Below are positions 14,213 to 25,000 of a DNA stretch of 64,000 nt, one piece after another; positions within the stretch are counted from its first letter, which is position 1, and the number at the start of each line of letters is the position of its first letter. The notes below the pieces were generated by a model, which saw only the letters and a program-made list of their open reading frames with translations, ran no database searches and was not told the origin of the DNA. The DNA comes from Archivesica marissinica (Eukaryota > Mollusca > Bivalvia > Venerida > Vesicomyidae): assembly GCA_014843695.1 (NCBI GenBank), contig CM026391.1, positions 38,253,515 to 38,317,514 on the forward strand, read 5' to 3'. The position numbers were made by a program, and so were the translations under genes.

Positions 14213-15327
14213 AAAACATGGAGTCAGGTGAGCGATGCCCCGGGGGTAAAACATGGAGTCAGGTGAGCGATACCCCGGGGGTAAAACATGGAGTCAGGTG
14301 AGCGATGCCCCGGGGTAAAACATGGAGTCAGGTGAGCGATGCCCCGGGGTAAAACATGGAGTCAGGTGAGCGATGCCCCGGGGTAAAACATGGAGTCAGG
14401 TGAACGATGCCCCGGGGTAAAACATGGAGTCAGGTGAGCGATGCCCCGGGGTAAAACATGGAGTCAGGTGAGCGATGCCCCGGGGTAAAACATGGAGTCA
14501 GGTGAGCGATACCCCGGGGTAAAACATGGAGTCAGGTGAGCGATACCCCGGGGTAAAACATGGAGTCAGGTGAGCGATACCCCGGGGTAAAACATGGAGT
14601 CAGGTGAGCGATGCCCCGGGGTAAAACATGGAGTCAGGTGAGCGATGCCCCGGGGTAAAACTGGAGTCAGGTGAGCGATACCCCGGGTAAAACATGGAGT
14701 CAGGTGAGCGATGCCCGGGGTAAAACATGGAGTCAGGTGAGCGATGCCCCGGGGTAAAACATGGAGTCAGGTGAACGATGCCCGGGGTAAAACATGGAGT
14801 CAGGTGAACGATGCCCTGGGGTAAAACATGGAGTCAGGTGAACGATGCCCCGGGGTAAATCATGGAGTCAGGTGAACGATGCCCCGGGGTAAAACATGGA
14901 GTCAGGTGAGCGATACCCCGGGTAAAACATGGAGTCAGGTGAGCGATACCCCGGGGGTAAAACATGGAGTCAGGTGAGCGATACCCGGGGGTAAAACATG
15001 GTGTCAGGTGAGCGATGCCCCGGGGTAAAACATGGAGTCAGGTGAGCGAGACCCCGGGGGTAAAACATGGTGTCAGGTGAGCGAGACCCCGGGGGTAAAA
15101 CATGGTGTCAGGTGAGCGATGACCCGGGGTAAAACATGGAGTCAGGTGAGCGATGCCCCGGGGGTAATCATGGTGTCAGGTGAGCGATGATCCGGGGTAA
15201 AACATGGAGTCAGGTGAGCGATACCCCGGGGGTAAAACATGGAGTCAGGTGAGCGATACCCCGGAGGTAAAACATGGAGTCAGGTGAGCGATGCCCCGGG
15301 GTAAAACATGGAGTCAGGTGAGCGATG
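14213..15327. repeat. 34-bp minisatellite with CCCCGGGG and donor-like motif
   Basis: About 33 copies of a 34-bp unit (33-35 with indels) lie in intron 3. Each has acatggagtcaggtgagcga followed by a CCCCGGGG palindrome and gtaaaa. Variation is mostly gcgatg versus gcgata, g versus a in ggtgagc, and the number of Gs. The sense strand repeats CAG|GTGAGC, which resembles a vertebrate-type 5' splice donor. Confidence 0.96.
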
Positions 15328-15453
15328 CATGGCTATCACCCTCTTGTTTATATAGTATTATAATAATATAATATTATTAAAGTATTCTCACTACGATTAT
15401 AATTACTAGATATATTATGTTCCCAATATTCATCTTTAATATCTTTAGTCCAT

Positions 15454-15605
15454 GAGGTCAATGATTCACAATTGCTATTATATACAAGCAAATAGAGGGT
15501 TTAATTAGAAAGAGACGAACATTGTAATACACAAAATGAATCCTAGAAGACAAGATTAGCCCAGCCACATTCTGCAGAGCATTTCCGTTTCACATTCATT
15601 TTGAC
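15454..15605 (+). pseudogene. degenerate partial copy of cyclase exon 3 inside intron 3
   Basis: This stretch aligns to exon 3 positions 13230-13409. After gaggtcaatg the copy lacks about 28 bases, then resumes at gctattata and follows the exon to the ttgac at 15601-15605. Identity over the last 130 bases is about 85 percent by eye, and a 48-base run ending in gtttcacattc is identical. A one-base insertion shifts the frame and brings in a TAA, and a nearby one-base loss restores spacing, so it cannot encode the domain. It ends 8 bp before the exon 4 acceptor and supplies that acceptor's pyrimidine tract. Confidence 0.9.
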
Positions 15606-15613
15606 TGTTATAG

Positions 15614-15732
15614 GTTTTATTATCAGAGAAATTTGATGAAGAATATCGATTGACACAAAAACTGGAGTTCTTGACTGACAAACTGCAGACTATGCATCGC
15701 GAACTGGAAGTAGAGAAACAGAAGACAGATAA
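15614..15732 (+). CDS. GUCY1B1: soluble guanylate cyclase beta-1, coding exon 4 (signalling coiled coil)
   Basis: 39 codons plus two bases encode a charged helix, starting [20 protein letters not shown] and ending EVEKQKTD. In the family this helix forms the parallel coiled coil that joins the alpha and beta subunits and relays the haem signal to the cyclase domain. The acceptor is gactgttatag at 15613 and the donor is aa|gtaaga at 15733. It enters in phase 0, matching the exon 3 end, and leaves with two bases completed by the first base of exon 5 to give lysine. The acceptor's upstream 30 bases come from the degenerate exon 3 copy. Confidence 0.92.
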
Positions 15733-15824
15733 GTAAGAACGTTAGCACAATAATTAGAAATCATTTCATTTTAACTATGTTTACACTAGGATTTCATACA
15801 ATGTACAGAATGTCAAAGCTATCT

Positions 15825-16057
15825 TTAAGTCGTGATAGCGCAGTGGATGCGCGTTCGCTTCAGGTGCGAAAGGTCCGGAGTTCGAACCCCGCTGGAGCCG
15901 TTACGATTGTGCCCTTAGGCAAGGCATTTAAATTTCACGTTGCCTCTTCTCTCTCCCTCGTGGCGATGGATTCCATCAGGAATGAGGTCTCGAGAGTGAT
16001 TAATATAAGTTGTAAGAACTTGTTTCGCAATCGAGCTAAAATAAATTTGTATAAACT
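15825..16057 (+). mobile_element. tRNA-derived SINE, family A, copy 2, with target-site duplication
   Basis: This 233-bp element is flanked by the 10-bp direct repeat aaagctatct at 15815-15824 and 16058-16067, a perfect target-site duplication. The head has the A-box-like tagcgcagtgga and the B-box-like gttcgaacccc. The body has gcccttaggcaaggcattta and ctccctcgtggcgatgg. The tail has gagagtgattaatataag followed by tttcgcaatcgag and aaaataaattt. It lies in the intron between exons 4 and 5. The open frame across it is not a gene. Confidence 0.9.
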
Positions 16058-16067
16058 AAAGCTATCT

Positions 16068-16336
16068 GATTCCTCTAAATAGTGCCGGGGAAACCTTTCT
16101 AATATTCTGTATTAATGTTAATGTTTGCCAGACTATAATCCATAAATTGATTTATATAATGTCGTATATAGAGTACCTGTATGTCTGGTTGTGCAACGTT
16201 AAGTAACTTGTCAGCTTATATTTGGTTCGCAAAATTAGTTTTAAGAACATTTTCATGTAATTACAAAACCCGGAAGTGAATTAGTCCGCCATTTCGAGTG
16301 TGACATTTCTATTCTTTTCACGGGCTTGTTTAATTC
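16068..16336. other. intron 4, unique part
   Basis: Unique AT-rich sequence between the SINE and the 45-bp array. Nothing recognisable was found. Confidence 0.5.
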
Positions 16337-17309
16337 TTACGTTTGGGTTCCCGAAGGAGAGTGACGGTTGTGTACGTGTCTTACGTTTGGGTTCCCAAAG
16401 GAGGATGACGGTTGTGTACGTGTCTTACGCGTGGGTTACCAAAGGAGGGTGACGGTTGTGTACCTGTCTTACGTTTGGGTTCCCGAAGGAGAGTGACGGT
16501 TGTGTACGTGTCTTACGTTTGGGTTCCCGAAGGAGGGTGACGGTTGTGTACGTGTCTTACGCGTGGGTTACCAAAGGAGGGTGACGGTTGTGTACGTGTC
16601 TTACGTTTGGGTTCCCGAAGGAGGGGGTGACGGTTGTGTACGTGTCTTACGTTTGGGTTCCCGAAGGAGGGTGACGGTGTGTACGTGTCTTACGTTTGGG
16701 TTCCCGAAGGAGGTGACGGTTGTGTACGTGTCTTACGTTTGGGTTCCGAAGGAGGGTGACGGTTGTGTACGTGTCTTACGCTTGGGTTCCCGAAGGAGCG
16801 TGACGGTTGTGTACGTGTCTTACGTTTGGGTTACCAAAGGAGGGTGACGGTTGTGTACGTGTCTTACGCTTGGGTTCCCGAAGGAGAGTGACGGTTGTGT
16901 ACGTGTCTTACGTTTGGGTTCCCGAAGGAGGGTGACGGTTGTGTACGTGTCTTACGTTTGGGTTCCCGAAGGAGGGTGACGGTTGTGTACGTGTCTTACG
17001 CTTGGGTTCCCGAAGGAGCGTGACGGTAGTGTACGTGTCTTACGCTTGGGTTCCCAAAGGAGGGTGACGGTTGTGTACGTGTCTTACGTTTGGGTTCCCG
17101 AAGGAGGAGGGTGACGGTTGTGTACGTGTCTTACGTTTGGGTTCCCGTAGGAGGGTGACGGTTGTGTACGTGTCTTACGTTTGGGTTCCCGAAGGAGGGT
17201 GGCGGTTGTGTACGTGTCTTACGCTTGGGTTCCCGAAGGAGGGTGACGGTTGTGTACGTGTCTTACATTTGGGTTACCAAAGGAGGGTGACGGTTGTGTA
17301 CGTGTCTTA
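16337..17309. repeat. 45-bp minisatellite
   Basis: About 21.6 copies of a 45-bp unit lie in intron 4. Each contains gtgacggttgtgtacgtgtc, then ttacgtttgggttcccgaag and gaggg. Common variants are gcttggg or gcgtggg for gtttggg, and taccaaagg for cccgaagg. Because 45 is a multiple of three, short open frames (VYVSYVWVPEGG type) appear between indels. These are read-through of the repeat rather than genes. Confidence 0.96.
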
Positions 17310-17438
17310 GTTATTCTGCACGTTGTCATATATCACAACTTATGTGTCGGCATCATTAATGGTTGATATTATCGTATCTCACTATCTGTGTTACCAGCAG
17401 AATCACCAGGATAGAGTAGTTTATATTATGTACAATAG

Positions 17439-17678
17439 TTCATAAGGGAAACAAGCATAGCCAATGAAAACAATAGTGCTAAAAGACAAAATATATGTCC
17501 TGTTAAGACGGATGAACTAACAAAACTGGCAAGGTACAAAGAAATGACAAGAGTTTCCTTTACTACTCGAATGATGCCACACATGCCACCGGCTAGACGA
17601 GTACGACAAGGCCTGGGAATTGATGCGGACGGGAAGTTTGTACTGACACAAATGGGTAGGAGGAACATGAAACAGTAG
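17439..17678 (+). other. unrecognised open stretch, possible gene or transposon relic
   Basis: An 80-codon span is open from just after a TAG to a TAG. It includes CPVKTDELTKLARYKEM, then TTRMMPHMPPARRVRQGLGI and DADGKFVLTQMGRRNMKQ. The composition looks protein-like rather than repeat-derived, and it is not part of any tandem array. There is no ATG near the start of the frame and no convincing acceptor. I do not recognise the family. It may be a fragment of a mobile-element protein or chance. It lies in cyclase intron 4 on the same strand. Confidence 0.3.
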
Positions 17679-17994
17679 CACAATCCATGTATTTCACTTA
17701 CGTGATTGTGAGGAAGATTGCAATGGGGAGACGGCGACAGAGGTCGAGCAGGAACACTTAAATGAGGTGATTGCCTGGAGGATTGCGACAGATGTGCTTT
17801 ATTGCAGAAAATGGGGGAAGAATCCCACTCAGACTTAGTGTAGAGACATAGTCCAATGAATAGTACTATATTGGGTTGGAATTGTATTCTTTGATTTAAA
17901 AGTGTTTAAGGTGTCTATTCTAATTAATATTTTTTAATAATTTATTTATATACAATCAACACAAAATTGAAATTTGTAATTAGGATAGGGTAGT
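17679..17994. other. intron 4 spacer
   Basis: Unique sequence. A short frame (WRIATDVLYCRKWGKNP) from about 17776 ends in TAG. It may belong to the same relic as the open stretch upstream but cannot be assigned. Confidence 0.4.
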
Positions 17995-18247
17995 GTAATG
18001 TGAGGACTATACGCGAATACTAATGACAATACAATAGTGTGAGGTTTACTGTGCAAACTGTTAGATGAAATATGAAATACGAACTAACAATATAACATTT
18101 AAATGTTTACCTACGGCCTTTGTATACGAGGACGGGGCAGAATGGATTAACCAAGTTCCAATTGATATAGAATGCTTAGCGGATTTATGTCTTCGTTGTT
18201 AAATCGGAGAACGGATATTTTGGAAGTTCCCGAATGTGTGTGTTTTA

Positions 18248-18531
18248 GGTTTATTTATCGTCGCCACCGGTTGCCCATATGAGCGGCGCCTGCTGAAGAG
18301 ATTAGTCATTTTAGATGTTTGAAGGATAGTGCAATGATACAGACAGAGACCCATTCCAGAGTCTCCACTGGTTCTTTTTTTACGTGTACAGTGTAAAGCA
18401 CCGACACGAGACCTCGGTTTAAGTCCCATCTGAACGACTATTAATATTATTATATAGGTTCAGACGGGGGATCGAACCTCGATCCCTGGATTACCAGTCC
18501 AACGTGTTACCACTGGACACCATATCCGTCT
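18248..18531 (-). mobile_element. tRNA-derived SINE, family C, minus copy
   Basis: The first 70 bases on the minus strand (18531 to 18462) can fold as a tRNA cloverleaf. The acceptor stem is agacgg/ccgtct, the D region is ccagtggtaacacg, the anticodon stem is tgga/tcca around a loop with GGT (threonine-like), and the T arm is gatcgaggttcgatc. It is followed by a body shared with the + copy, including the tract read on this strand as cccatatgggc-like context and ending gacgataaataaacc. The shared body argues for a SINE rather than a functional tRNA gene. Confidence 0.75.
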
Positions 18532-18771
18532 ATGCTCCCTAATGAGCTTACCCCCTATATATATACGTTGGGGGCGTAAGAATTCCGTTTCACCCTATAG
18601 GTATATCCCTATATATATATATATTAACCATTCGTAACTGTATATAAATCCGTTCACCAATCGGCGCGCTCCATTATAACAACAGTTCAGCGATTAGTTC
18701 CAAGAGAGCGGGCCGTTAAAAGTGTAGGATCCGGCGATTACTCTCCAAATAATCAAATAAGACGCCATGAC

Positions 18772-19035
18772 AGACGGATCTGTAGTCCAGTGGTAACACG
18801 GTGGACTGGTATTCCAGGGATTCCCCGTCTCACCCTAATAAAATTAACGGTCTTTCTGATGGGGACTATAAACCGAGGTATCGTGTCGGTGCTTTACACC
18901 CTGCATGTAAATGAACCAGAGGAGATTCTGGAATGGGTCTCTGTCTGTATCATTGCACTATCCTCCAACAATCTAAAACTATTCTCTTCTGGAGGCGTCA
19001 CTCATATGGGCAACCGGTAGCGACGATAAATAAAC
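18772..19035 (+). mobile_element. tRNA-derived SINE, family C, plus copy
   Basis: The head starts agacggatctgtagtccag and keeps the ccagtggtaacacg D region and the actggtattcca anticodon arm. The T arm is damaged. The body shares with the minus copy cgtgtcggtgctttacac, atgggtctctgtctgtatca and gggcaaccggtagcgacg. It points in the opposite direction to the copy at 18248-18531, making a hairpin-capable pair. Confidence 0.75.
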
Positions 19036-19592
19036 GTAAGCACACCTGGGAACGGATTAAATCACTGGACACATAGAACGATCAACAGTCTAATAGTCAC
19101 TAGGTGTTAAATACTTTCCGCGAAATACCGATGCGGTAAAACAATCCGGTTCTGTGATTAGGGCATATACATATATGTCCATATTCAGACGACACATATT
19201 GGATAAGATGTTCGTATCTCGATAACAGTACTATTCAGAAGCACTATCTGGTGCACTAATGAATCGGCCTTATTTAGTCATATATTGTTAGTTCGTATTT
19301 TATAATTGATTGAATAGTTTCTACAGTAATGCTCACACTATTGTATTGTCATTTGTATTGGCGTATAGTCCTCACATTACAATATTCAAGTCATAATTCG
19401 TGTAATTTTAATGACAATGATTGTGTTGCTAGATCTAGTATGGTATATCAGGTATTATTTTAGTTGTGTAACTGGGCGATATGATAATGTCAGTTGACGC
19501 ATTTGTTTATTTATAAAAATATAAAAACAATATGATATTTGTTTGACATTAACACAATGCAATGTTCGACAGTGTCAATGTCGTTGACAGGC

Positions 19593-19668
19593 GTCATGGT
19601 TATCAGACGTTGTCAAGGTCGTTGTCAGACGTCAAGGTTATCAGACGTTGTCAAGGTTGCTGTCATCA
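19593..19668. repeat. two-copy 38-bp direct repeat
   Basis: Two adjacent copies share ggttatcagacgttgtcaag and differ at a few bases. Minor intronic feature. Confidence 0.75.
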
Positions 19669-19750
19669 CCATAGTTACCGTCACAGTTAATACAAAAGAA
19701 TAAATATCATCATGAATCCTATCACTCCTTTATATTTCCATTCTACATAT

Positions 19751-19902
19751 TTGCGAGCATTGTCATGAAAAACTGTTCCGATTGTATTACCAATATTAAG
19801 CTCGGAGGCACATGGCTGGGGTTTCGCCTGTATGTCGTTCTGACATATATCTGGTTAAAATGAAATTTATTTTCAGTTCCCAGTGATCATCAATATGGTA
19901 TT
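19751..19902 (+). repeat. dispersed repeat D, copy 1
   Basis: Shares with 36680-36832 the blocks tgcgagcatt, ctgttccgatt, ctcggaggcacat and cacagtgatcatca-like sequence in the same order. Probably an old transposon fragment of unknown class. Confidence 0.65.
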
Positions 19903-20020
19903 CAAATATAGTGTCCTTGGGCAAGATATCTCACACTAAAAATACCCTCGACATCGATTAAACTAATGCCATAGGAATGATGCTCCGCAATAGAGCTAAC
20001 ATTAGTTTGTAAAAGCTATA

Positions 20021-20103
20021 CAAAGGTGGATGTTAGTTTATATTATTAAATTGCCAATCAACTACACAAAGTGGATGCGAATTTATTTTATTAAATTGCG
20101 AAA
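20021..20103. repeat. short two-copy direct repeat
   Basis: Two copies of about 45 bp share gtggatg and attattaaattgc-like blocks. Minor intronic feature. Confidence 0.5.
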
Positions 20104-20320
20104 AGTGCTAACCAATTTCTCAAAACCATTGTCAATACTGTAGATACAATCCGGAATCGTGACAATTGACAGTTTTTAACCACGAAAATGCATGACAAAC
20201 GACCAATAACTATTTACTATGGTTTTGTGGGGACGACATGACTGTATTCGTAAATGATATAGACAAATACAACTGCAATACTTAATAGTAATAGCAACTC
20301 AACATTTTGTTACGCTTACA

Positions 20321-20652
20321 TAGACGAATCCTCCGGATAGACGAACCTGTAAGTAGACGATATCTCCTACACCTATTAGTTCCCAGTAACATTATATTTC
20401 CGTAAGTTTATCGGTCTCATGTAAGCCCCACATGTTACCCCATCAACCACCCACACACAGATTACATCCCAATTCCAATGCGACAATGTCCGAGGGACGG
20501 TAACTTAACGCGATCCCTGATTTGTTATCTGTTCATTTGGAGTCGGCGTGAAAACTGTGAAAACATCGGACATTTATATGTTTTTAAATATTAAATGTAT
20601 ATGAAATATGGTGCACGTGCGTTCCGAATAAAATCGTGGGGTCGATTTCCTT
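20321..20652 (+). repeat. dispersed repeat E, copy 1
   Basis: Shares with 44840-45323, in order, tagacgaa, a run of gacgaacc, attatatttccgtaag, catgttaccccatc-like sequence, aaacatcggacattta and a final tgcacgtgcgtt and gatttcc. The internal segments vary in length. Probably an interspersed element; class unknown. It ends about 36 bp before the exon 5 acceptor. Confidence 0.65.
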
Positions 20653-20688
20653 TTACATTTAATTTTACGTTGTTGTTTTATTTTCCAG

Positions 20689-20920
20689 ATTGATGTACTC
20701 TATTTTGCCAGCGTCCGTTGCTAACGAACTCCGTTACAATAGAACCGTAGCAGCCAGAAAGTACGAGCATGTAACTATTATGTTCAGTGGTATCGTCGGA
20801 TTCTCCAAATTCAGCAAGAGCAATGCAGACGCCGGTGGTGCCATTAAAATCGTCACATTACTGAACACAATATATATCGAATTCGATGATATCATAAATA
20901 AGGACAATGATGTTTTCAAG
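20689..20920 (+). CDS. GUCY1B1: soluble guanylate cyclase beta-1, coding exon 5 (start of cyclase domain)
   Basis: One base completes the exon 4 lysine, then 77 codons follow. They begin LMYSILPASVANELRYNRTV, the conserved linker into the class III cyclase domain, and continue through KYEHVTIMFSGIVGFSKF. FSGIVGF is the beta-subunit form: it lacks the metal-binding aspartate that the alpha partner supplies in the heterodimer. The exon ends NDVFK with the donor aag|gtatgt at 20921. The acceptor is ttttattttccag at 20688. The next expected exon, starting with the family's VETVGDKYM-type segment, was not found anywhere to 64000. The protein is therefore incomplete in this window. Confidence 0.93.
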
Positions 20921-21449
20921 GTATGTACTGAATCATGTACTGGTTGCGTTTATTGTACTGTTACAACCATTTTAAATATTATTTATATTCAGCACTATTG
21001 TGGTAATATTTAGCAGTTCCAATGGATTGAAGTTACCTAAAGAACGAACCGGATTAAATGTACAATTTGTATTTGATGGATAATAGTGTCGGACGTGAAA
21101 TGTGGACAACAGGGACGTCGATTCACTATTAAAGTTAAATGGGGCGATCACACTGGTCCGCATGATCTTCCGTTTGCTTTCCCTATACGAATGTGGTGCG
21201 ATTTTTATCCTGATACAATTTCCCCCCGGATGTGTTTTCCCCGAATGCTTTCCGTTTGCTTTCCGAATGTTCCGAAATATGGTTTCAGAATGCTTTGAGA
21301 ATAGACCGAATACTTCCCGCATGTTGACTGAAACGTTTCCTTTCTGAACATTCATTGCGATAATTCCAGAACTCCGCGCGAATCGACCTAAAATAGACCG
21401 AACCATTTCCACATTCTGTCAGCACGCTTTTCGAACGCATTCATCATGT
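20921..21449 (+). other. sequence after exon 5, probably intron 5
   Basis: No exon was recognised. From about 21180 to 21300 there is degenerate repetition of ttccgaatgc-like words. Small open frames here show no family resemblance. Confidence 0.5.
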
Positions 21450-21602
21450 CACCGGGAAGTATGAGGTCGCCAGATCGGGCAGGTGGGTTTTCTCCGTGTA
21501 CTCCGGTTTCCTCCCACATGAATGACCACATTTACACTTTCATCCACGCCAACGAGAGTGATTAATATAAGTTGTAATCATTGTAAAATAAATAGGTTTA
21601 AA
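21450..21602 (+). mobile_element. tRNA-derived SINE, family B, copy 2 (5' truncated)
   Basis: It contains the family B body (ggtcgccagatcgggcagg, ctccggtttcctccca, catccacgccaacgagagtg) and the tail taatataagttgtaa and aaataaataggtttaaac. The tRNA head is missing. It is flanked by a 12-bp direct repeat with one mismatch, cattcatcatgt at 21438-21449 and cattcgtcatgt at 21603-21614, consistent with target-site duplication. Confidence 0.85.
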
Positions 21603-21614
21603 CATTCGTCATGT

Positions 21615-22020
21615 TCTACGTACATTCGGTGTGTTCGGAAAGGATACGGAACCAGATTATAATTTCGAATGCACCAAGAACTAGACGCATGCTTCTCGGA
21701 CGTTTCCGTATGTGCTCCCAGCATGCTTCCCGAATACTTCCTGAATTACAGAAATCCCATTTTACTCCGGAATTGTCAGTCAAATAAATTCTGAAGTTTA
21801 CATTGATTGCCATTACCCTACATGCATAATAGTTGAGGTGTATCAATATGGTTTAAAAAAGTTAAGTAAATAAACATATTAGATAATGAGACTACAACAC
21901 AGGGAAGATTATTATTAAAGTGCAAATAAATAATACCGTTATAACATAATATACCCACCAAATGTTCTTCGATGTCGCTGGTGAATTAAATAATAAGGCA
22001 CAGGGCCTGAGCATATTGGG
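21615..22020. other. unique spacer before the 30-bp satellite
   Basis: AT-rich sequence with no recognisable gene. It includes further ttcccgaata-like words similar to those near 21200. Confidence 0.45.
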
Positions 22021-25000
22021 GATGCAGGATGTATGTAGATCAATGATATGAATGCATGCTGTCTGTATGTAGAGCACTGATAGGAATGCAGGATGTATGT
22101 AGAGCATTGATATGAATGCAGGATGTATGTAGAGCTCTGATATGAATGATGTCTGTATGTAGAGCACTGATATGAATGCAGGATGTATGTAGAGCTCTGA
22201 TATGAATGCAGGATGTATGTAGAGCTCTGATATGAATGCTGTCTGTATGTAGAGCACTGATATGAATGCAGGATGTATGTAGAGCTCTGATATGAATGCA
22301 TGCTGTCTGTATGTAGAGCATTGATATGAATGCATGCTGTCTGTATGTAGAGCTCTGATATGAATGCTGTCTGTATGTAGAGCACTGATAGGAATGCAGG
22401 ATGTATGTAGAGCACTGATAGGAATGCTGTCTGTATGTAGAGCACTGATAGGAATGCAGGATGAATGTAGAGCACAGATATGAATGCAAGATGTATGTAG
22501 AGCACTGATATGAATTCAGGATGTATGTAGAGCACTGATATGAATGCAGGATGTATGTAGAGCACTGATATGAATGCAGGATGTATGTAGAGCACTGATA
22601 GGAATGCAGGATGAATATAGAGCATTGTTATGAATGCATGATGAATGTAGAGCACTGATATGAATGCAGGATGTATGTAGAGCACTGATATGAATGCATG
22701 ATGTATGTAGAGCATTGATATGAATGCATGATGTATGTAGAGCATTGATATGAATGCAGGATGTATGTAGAGCACTGATATGAATGCAGGATGTATGTAG
22801 AGCTCTGATATGAATGCAGGATGTATGTAGAGCTCTGATATGAATGCAGGATGTATGTAGAGCACTGATATGAATGCAGGATGTATGTAGAGCACTGATA
22901 TGAATGCAGGATGTATGTAGAGCACTGATAGGAATGCAGGATGAATATAGAGCATTGTTATGAATGCATGATGAATGTAGAGCACTGATATGAATGCAGG
23001 ATGTATGTAGAGCACTGATATGAATGCATGATGTATGTAGAGCATTGATATGAATGCATGATGTATGTAGAGCATTGATATGAATGCAGGATGTATGTAG
23101 AGCACTGATATGAATGCAGGATGTATGTAGAGCTCTGATATGAATGCAGGATGTATGTAGAGCTCTGATATGAATGCAGGATGTATGTAGAGCACTGATA
23201 TGAATGCATGATGTATGTAGAGCATTGATATGAATGCAGCATGTATGTAGAGCACTGATATGAATGCAGGATGTATGTAGAGCATTGATATGAATGCAGG
23301 ATGTATGTAGAGCACTGATATGAATGCAGGATGTATGTAGAGCACTGATAGGGATGCATGATGAATGTAGAGCACTGATATGAATGCATGATGTATGTAG
23401 AGCACTGATATTGATGCATGATGAATGTAGAGCAGTGATATGAATGCATGATGTATGTAGAGCACTGATATGAATGCAGGATGTATGTAGAGCACTGATA
23501 TGAATGCAGGATGTATGTAGAGATCTGATATGAATGCAGGATGTATGTAGAGCTCTGATATGAATGCAGGATGTATGTAGAGCACTGATATGAATGCATG
23601 ATGTATGTAGAGCATTGATATGAATGCAGCATGTATGTAGAGCACTGATATGAATGCAGGATGTTTGTAGAGCATTTATATGAATGCAGGATGTATGTAG
23701 AGCACTGATATGAATGCAGGATGTATGTAGAGCACTGATATGAATGCATGATGCATGTAGAGCACTGATAGGAATGCAGGATGAATATAGAGCATTGTTA
23801 TGAATGCATGATGAATGTAGAGCACTGATATGAATGCAGGATGTATGTAGAGCACTGATATGAATGCATGATGTATGTAGAGCATTGATATGAATGCATG
23901 ATGTATGTAGAGCATTGATATGAATGCAGGATGTATGTAGAGCACTGATATTAATGCATGATGTATGCAGAGCACTGATATGAATGCAGGATGTGTGTAG
24001 AGCATTGATAGGGATACATGATGAATGTAGAGCACTGATAGGAATGCAGGATGTATGTAGAGCACTGATAGGAATGCACGATGTATGTAGAGCACTGATA
24101 GGGATGCAGGATGTATGTAGAGGACTGATATGAATGCAGGATGTATGTAGAGCACTGATATGAATGCATGATGTATGTAGAGCATTGATATGAATGCATG
24201 ATGTATGTAGAGCATTGATATGAATGCAGGATGTATGTAGAGCACTGATATGAATGCAGGATGTATGTAGAGCTCTGATATGAATGCAGGATGTATGTAG
24301 AGCTCTGATATGAATGCAGGATGTATGTAGAGCACTGATATGAATGCAGGATGTATGTAGAGCACTGATATGAATGCAGGATGTATGTAGAGCACTGATA
24401 GGAATGCAGGATGAATATAGAGCATTGTTATGAATGCATGATGAATGTAGAGCACTGATATGAATGCAGGATGTATGTAGAGCACTGATATGAATGCATG
24501 ATGTATGTAGAGCATTGATATGAATGCATGATGTATGTAGAGCATTGATATGAATGCAGGATGTATGTAGAGCACTGATATGAATGCAGGATGTATGTAG
24601 AGCTCTGATATGAATGCAGGATGTATGTAGAGCTCTGATATGAATGCAGGATGTATGTAGAGCACTGATATGAATGCATGATGTATGTAGAGCATTGATA
24701 TGAATGCAGCATGTATGTAGAGCACTGATATGAATGCAGGATGTATGTAGAGCATTGATATGAATGCAGGATGTATGTAGAGCACTGATATGAATGCAGG
24801 ATGTATGTAGAGCACTGATAGGGATGCATGATGAATGTAGAGCACTGATATGAATGCATGATGTATGTAGAGCACTGATATTGATGCATGATGAATGTAG
24901 AGCAGTGATATGAATGCATGATGTATGTAGAGCACTGATATGAATGCAGGATGTATGTAGAGCACTGATATGAATGCAGGATGTATGTAGAGATCTGATA

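Larger units (their letters stand above)
17995..19380. repeat. 1.4-kb inverted repeat (foldback-like) containing two opposed SINEs
   Basis: The outer arms 17995-18093 and 19281-19380 are reverse complements at roughly 85 percent identity. Shared blocks include gaggactatacgc, aatgacaatacaatagtgtg and atacgaactaacaatata. Inside them, two copies of one tRNA-derived element face away from a common centre (18248-18531 on the minus strand, 18772-19035 on the plus strand). About 240 bp lie between the two tRNA heads, including alternating TA runs. The sequence between outer and inner arms is not matched. Confidence 0.85.

Noticed and set aside
18462..18531. Functional tRNA-Thr gene on the minus strand
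   Set aside because: The fold is good, but the sequence leads into a 200-bp body shared with the opposed copy at 18772, so a SINE head is more likely. A tRNA covariance-model score could still overturn this.
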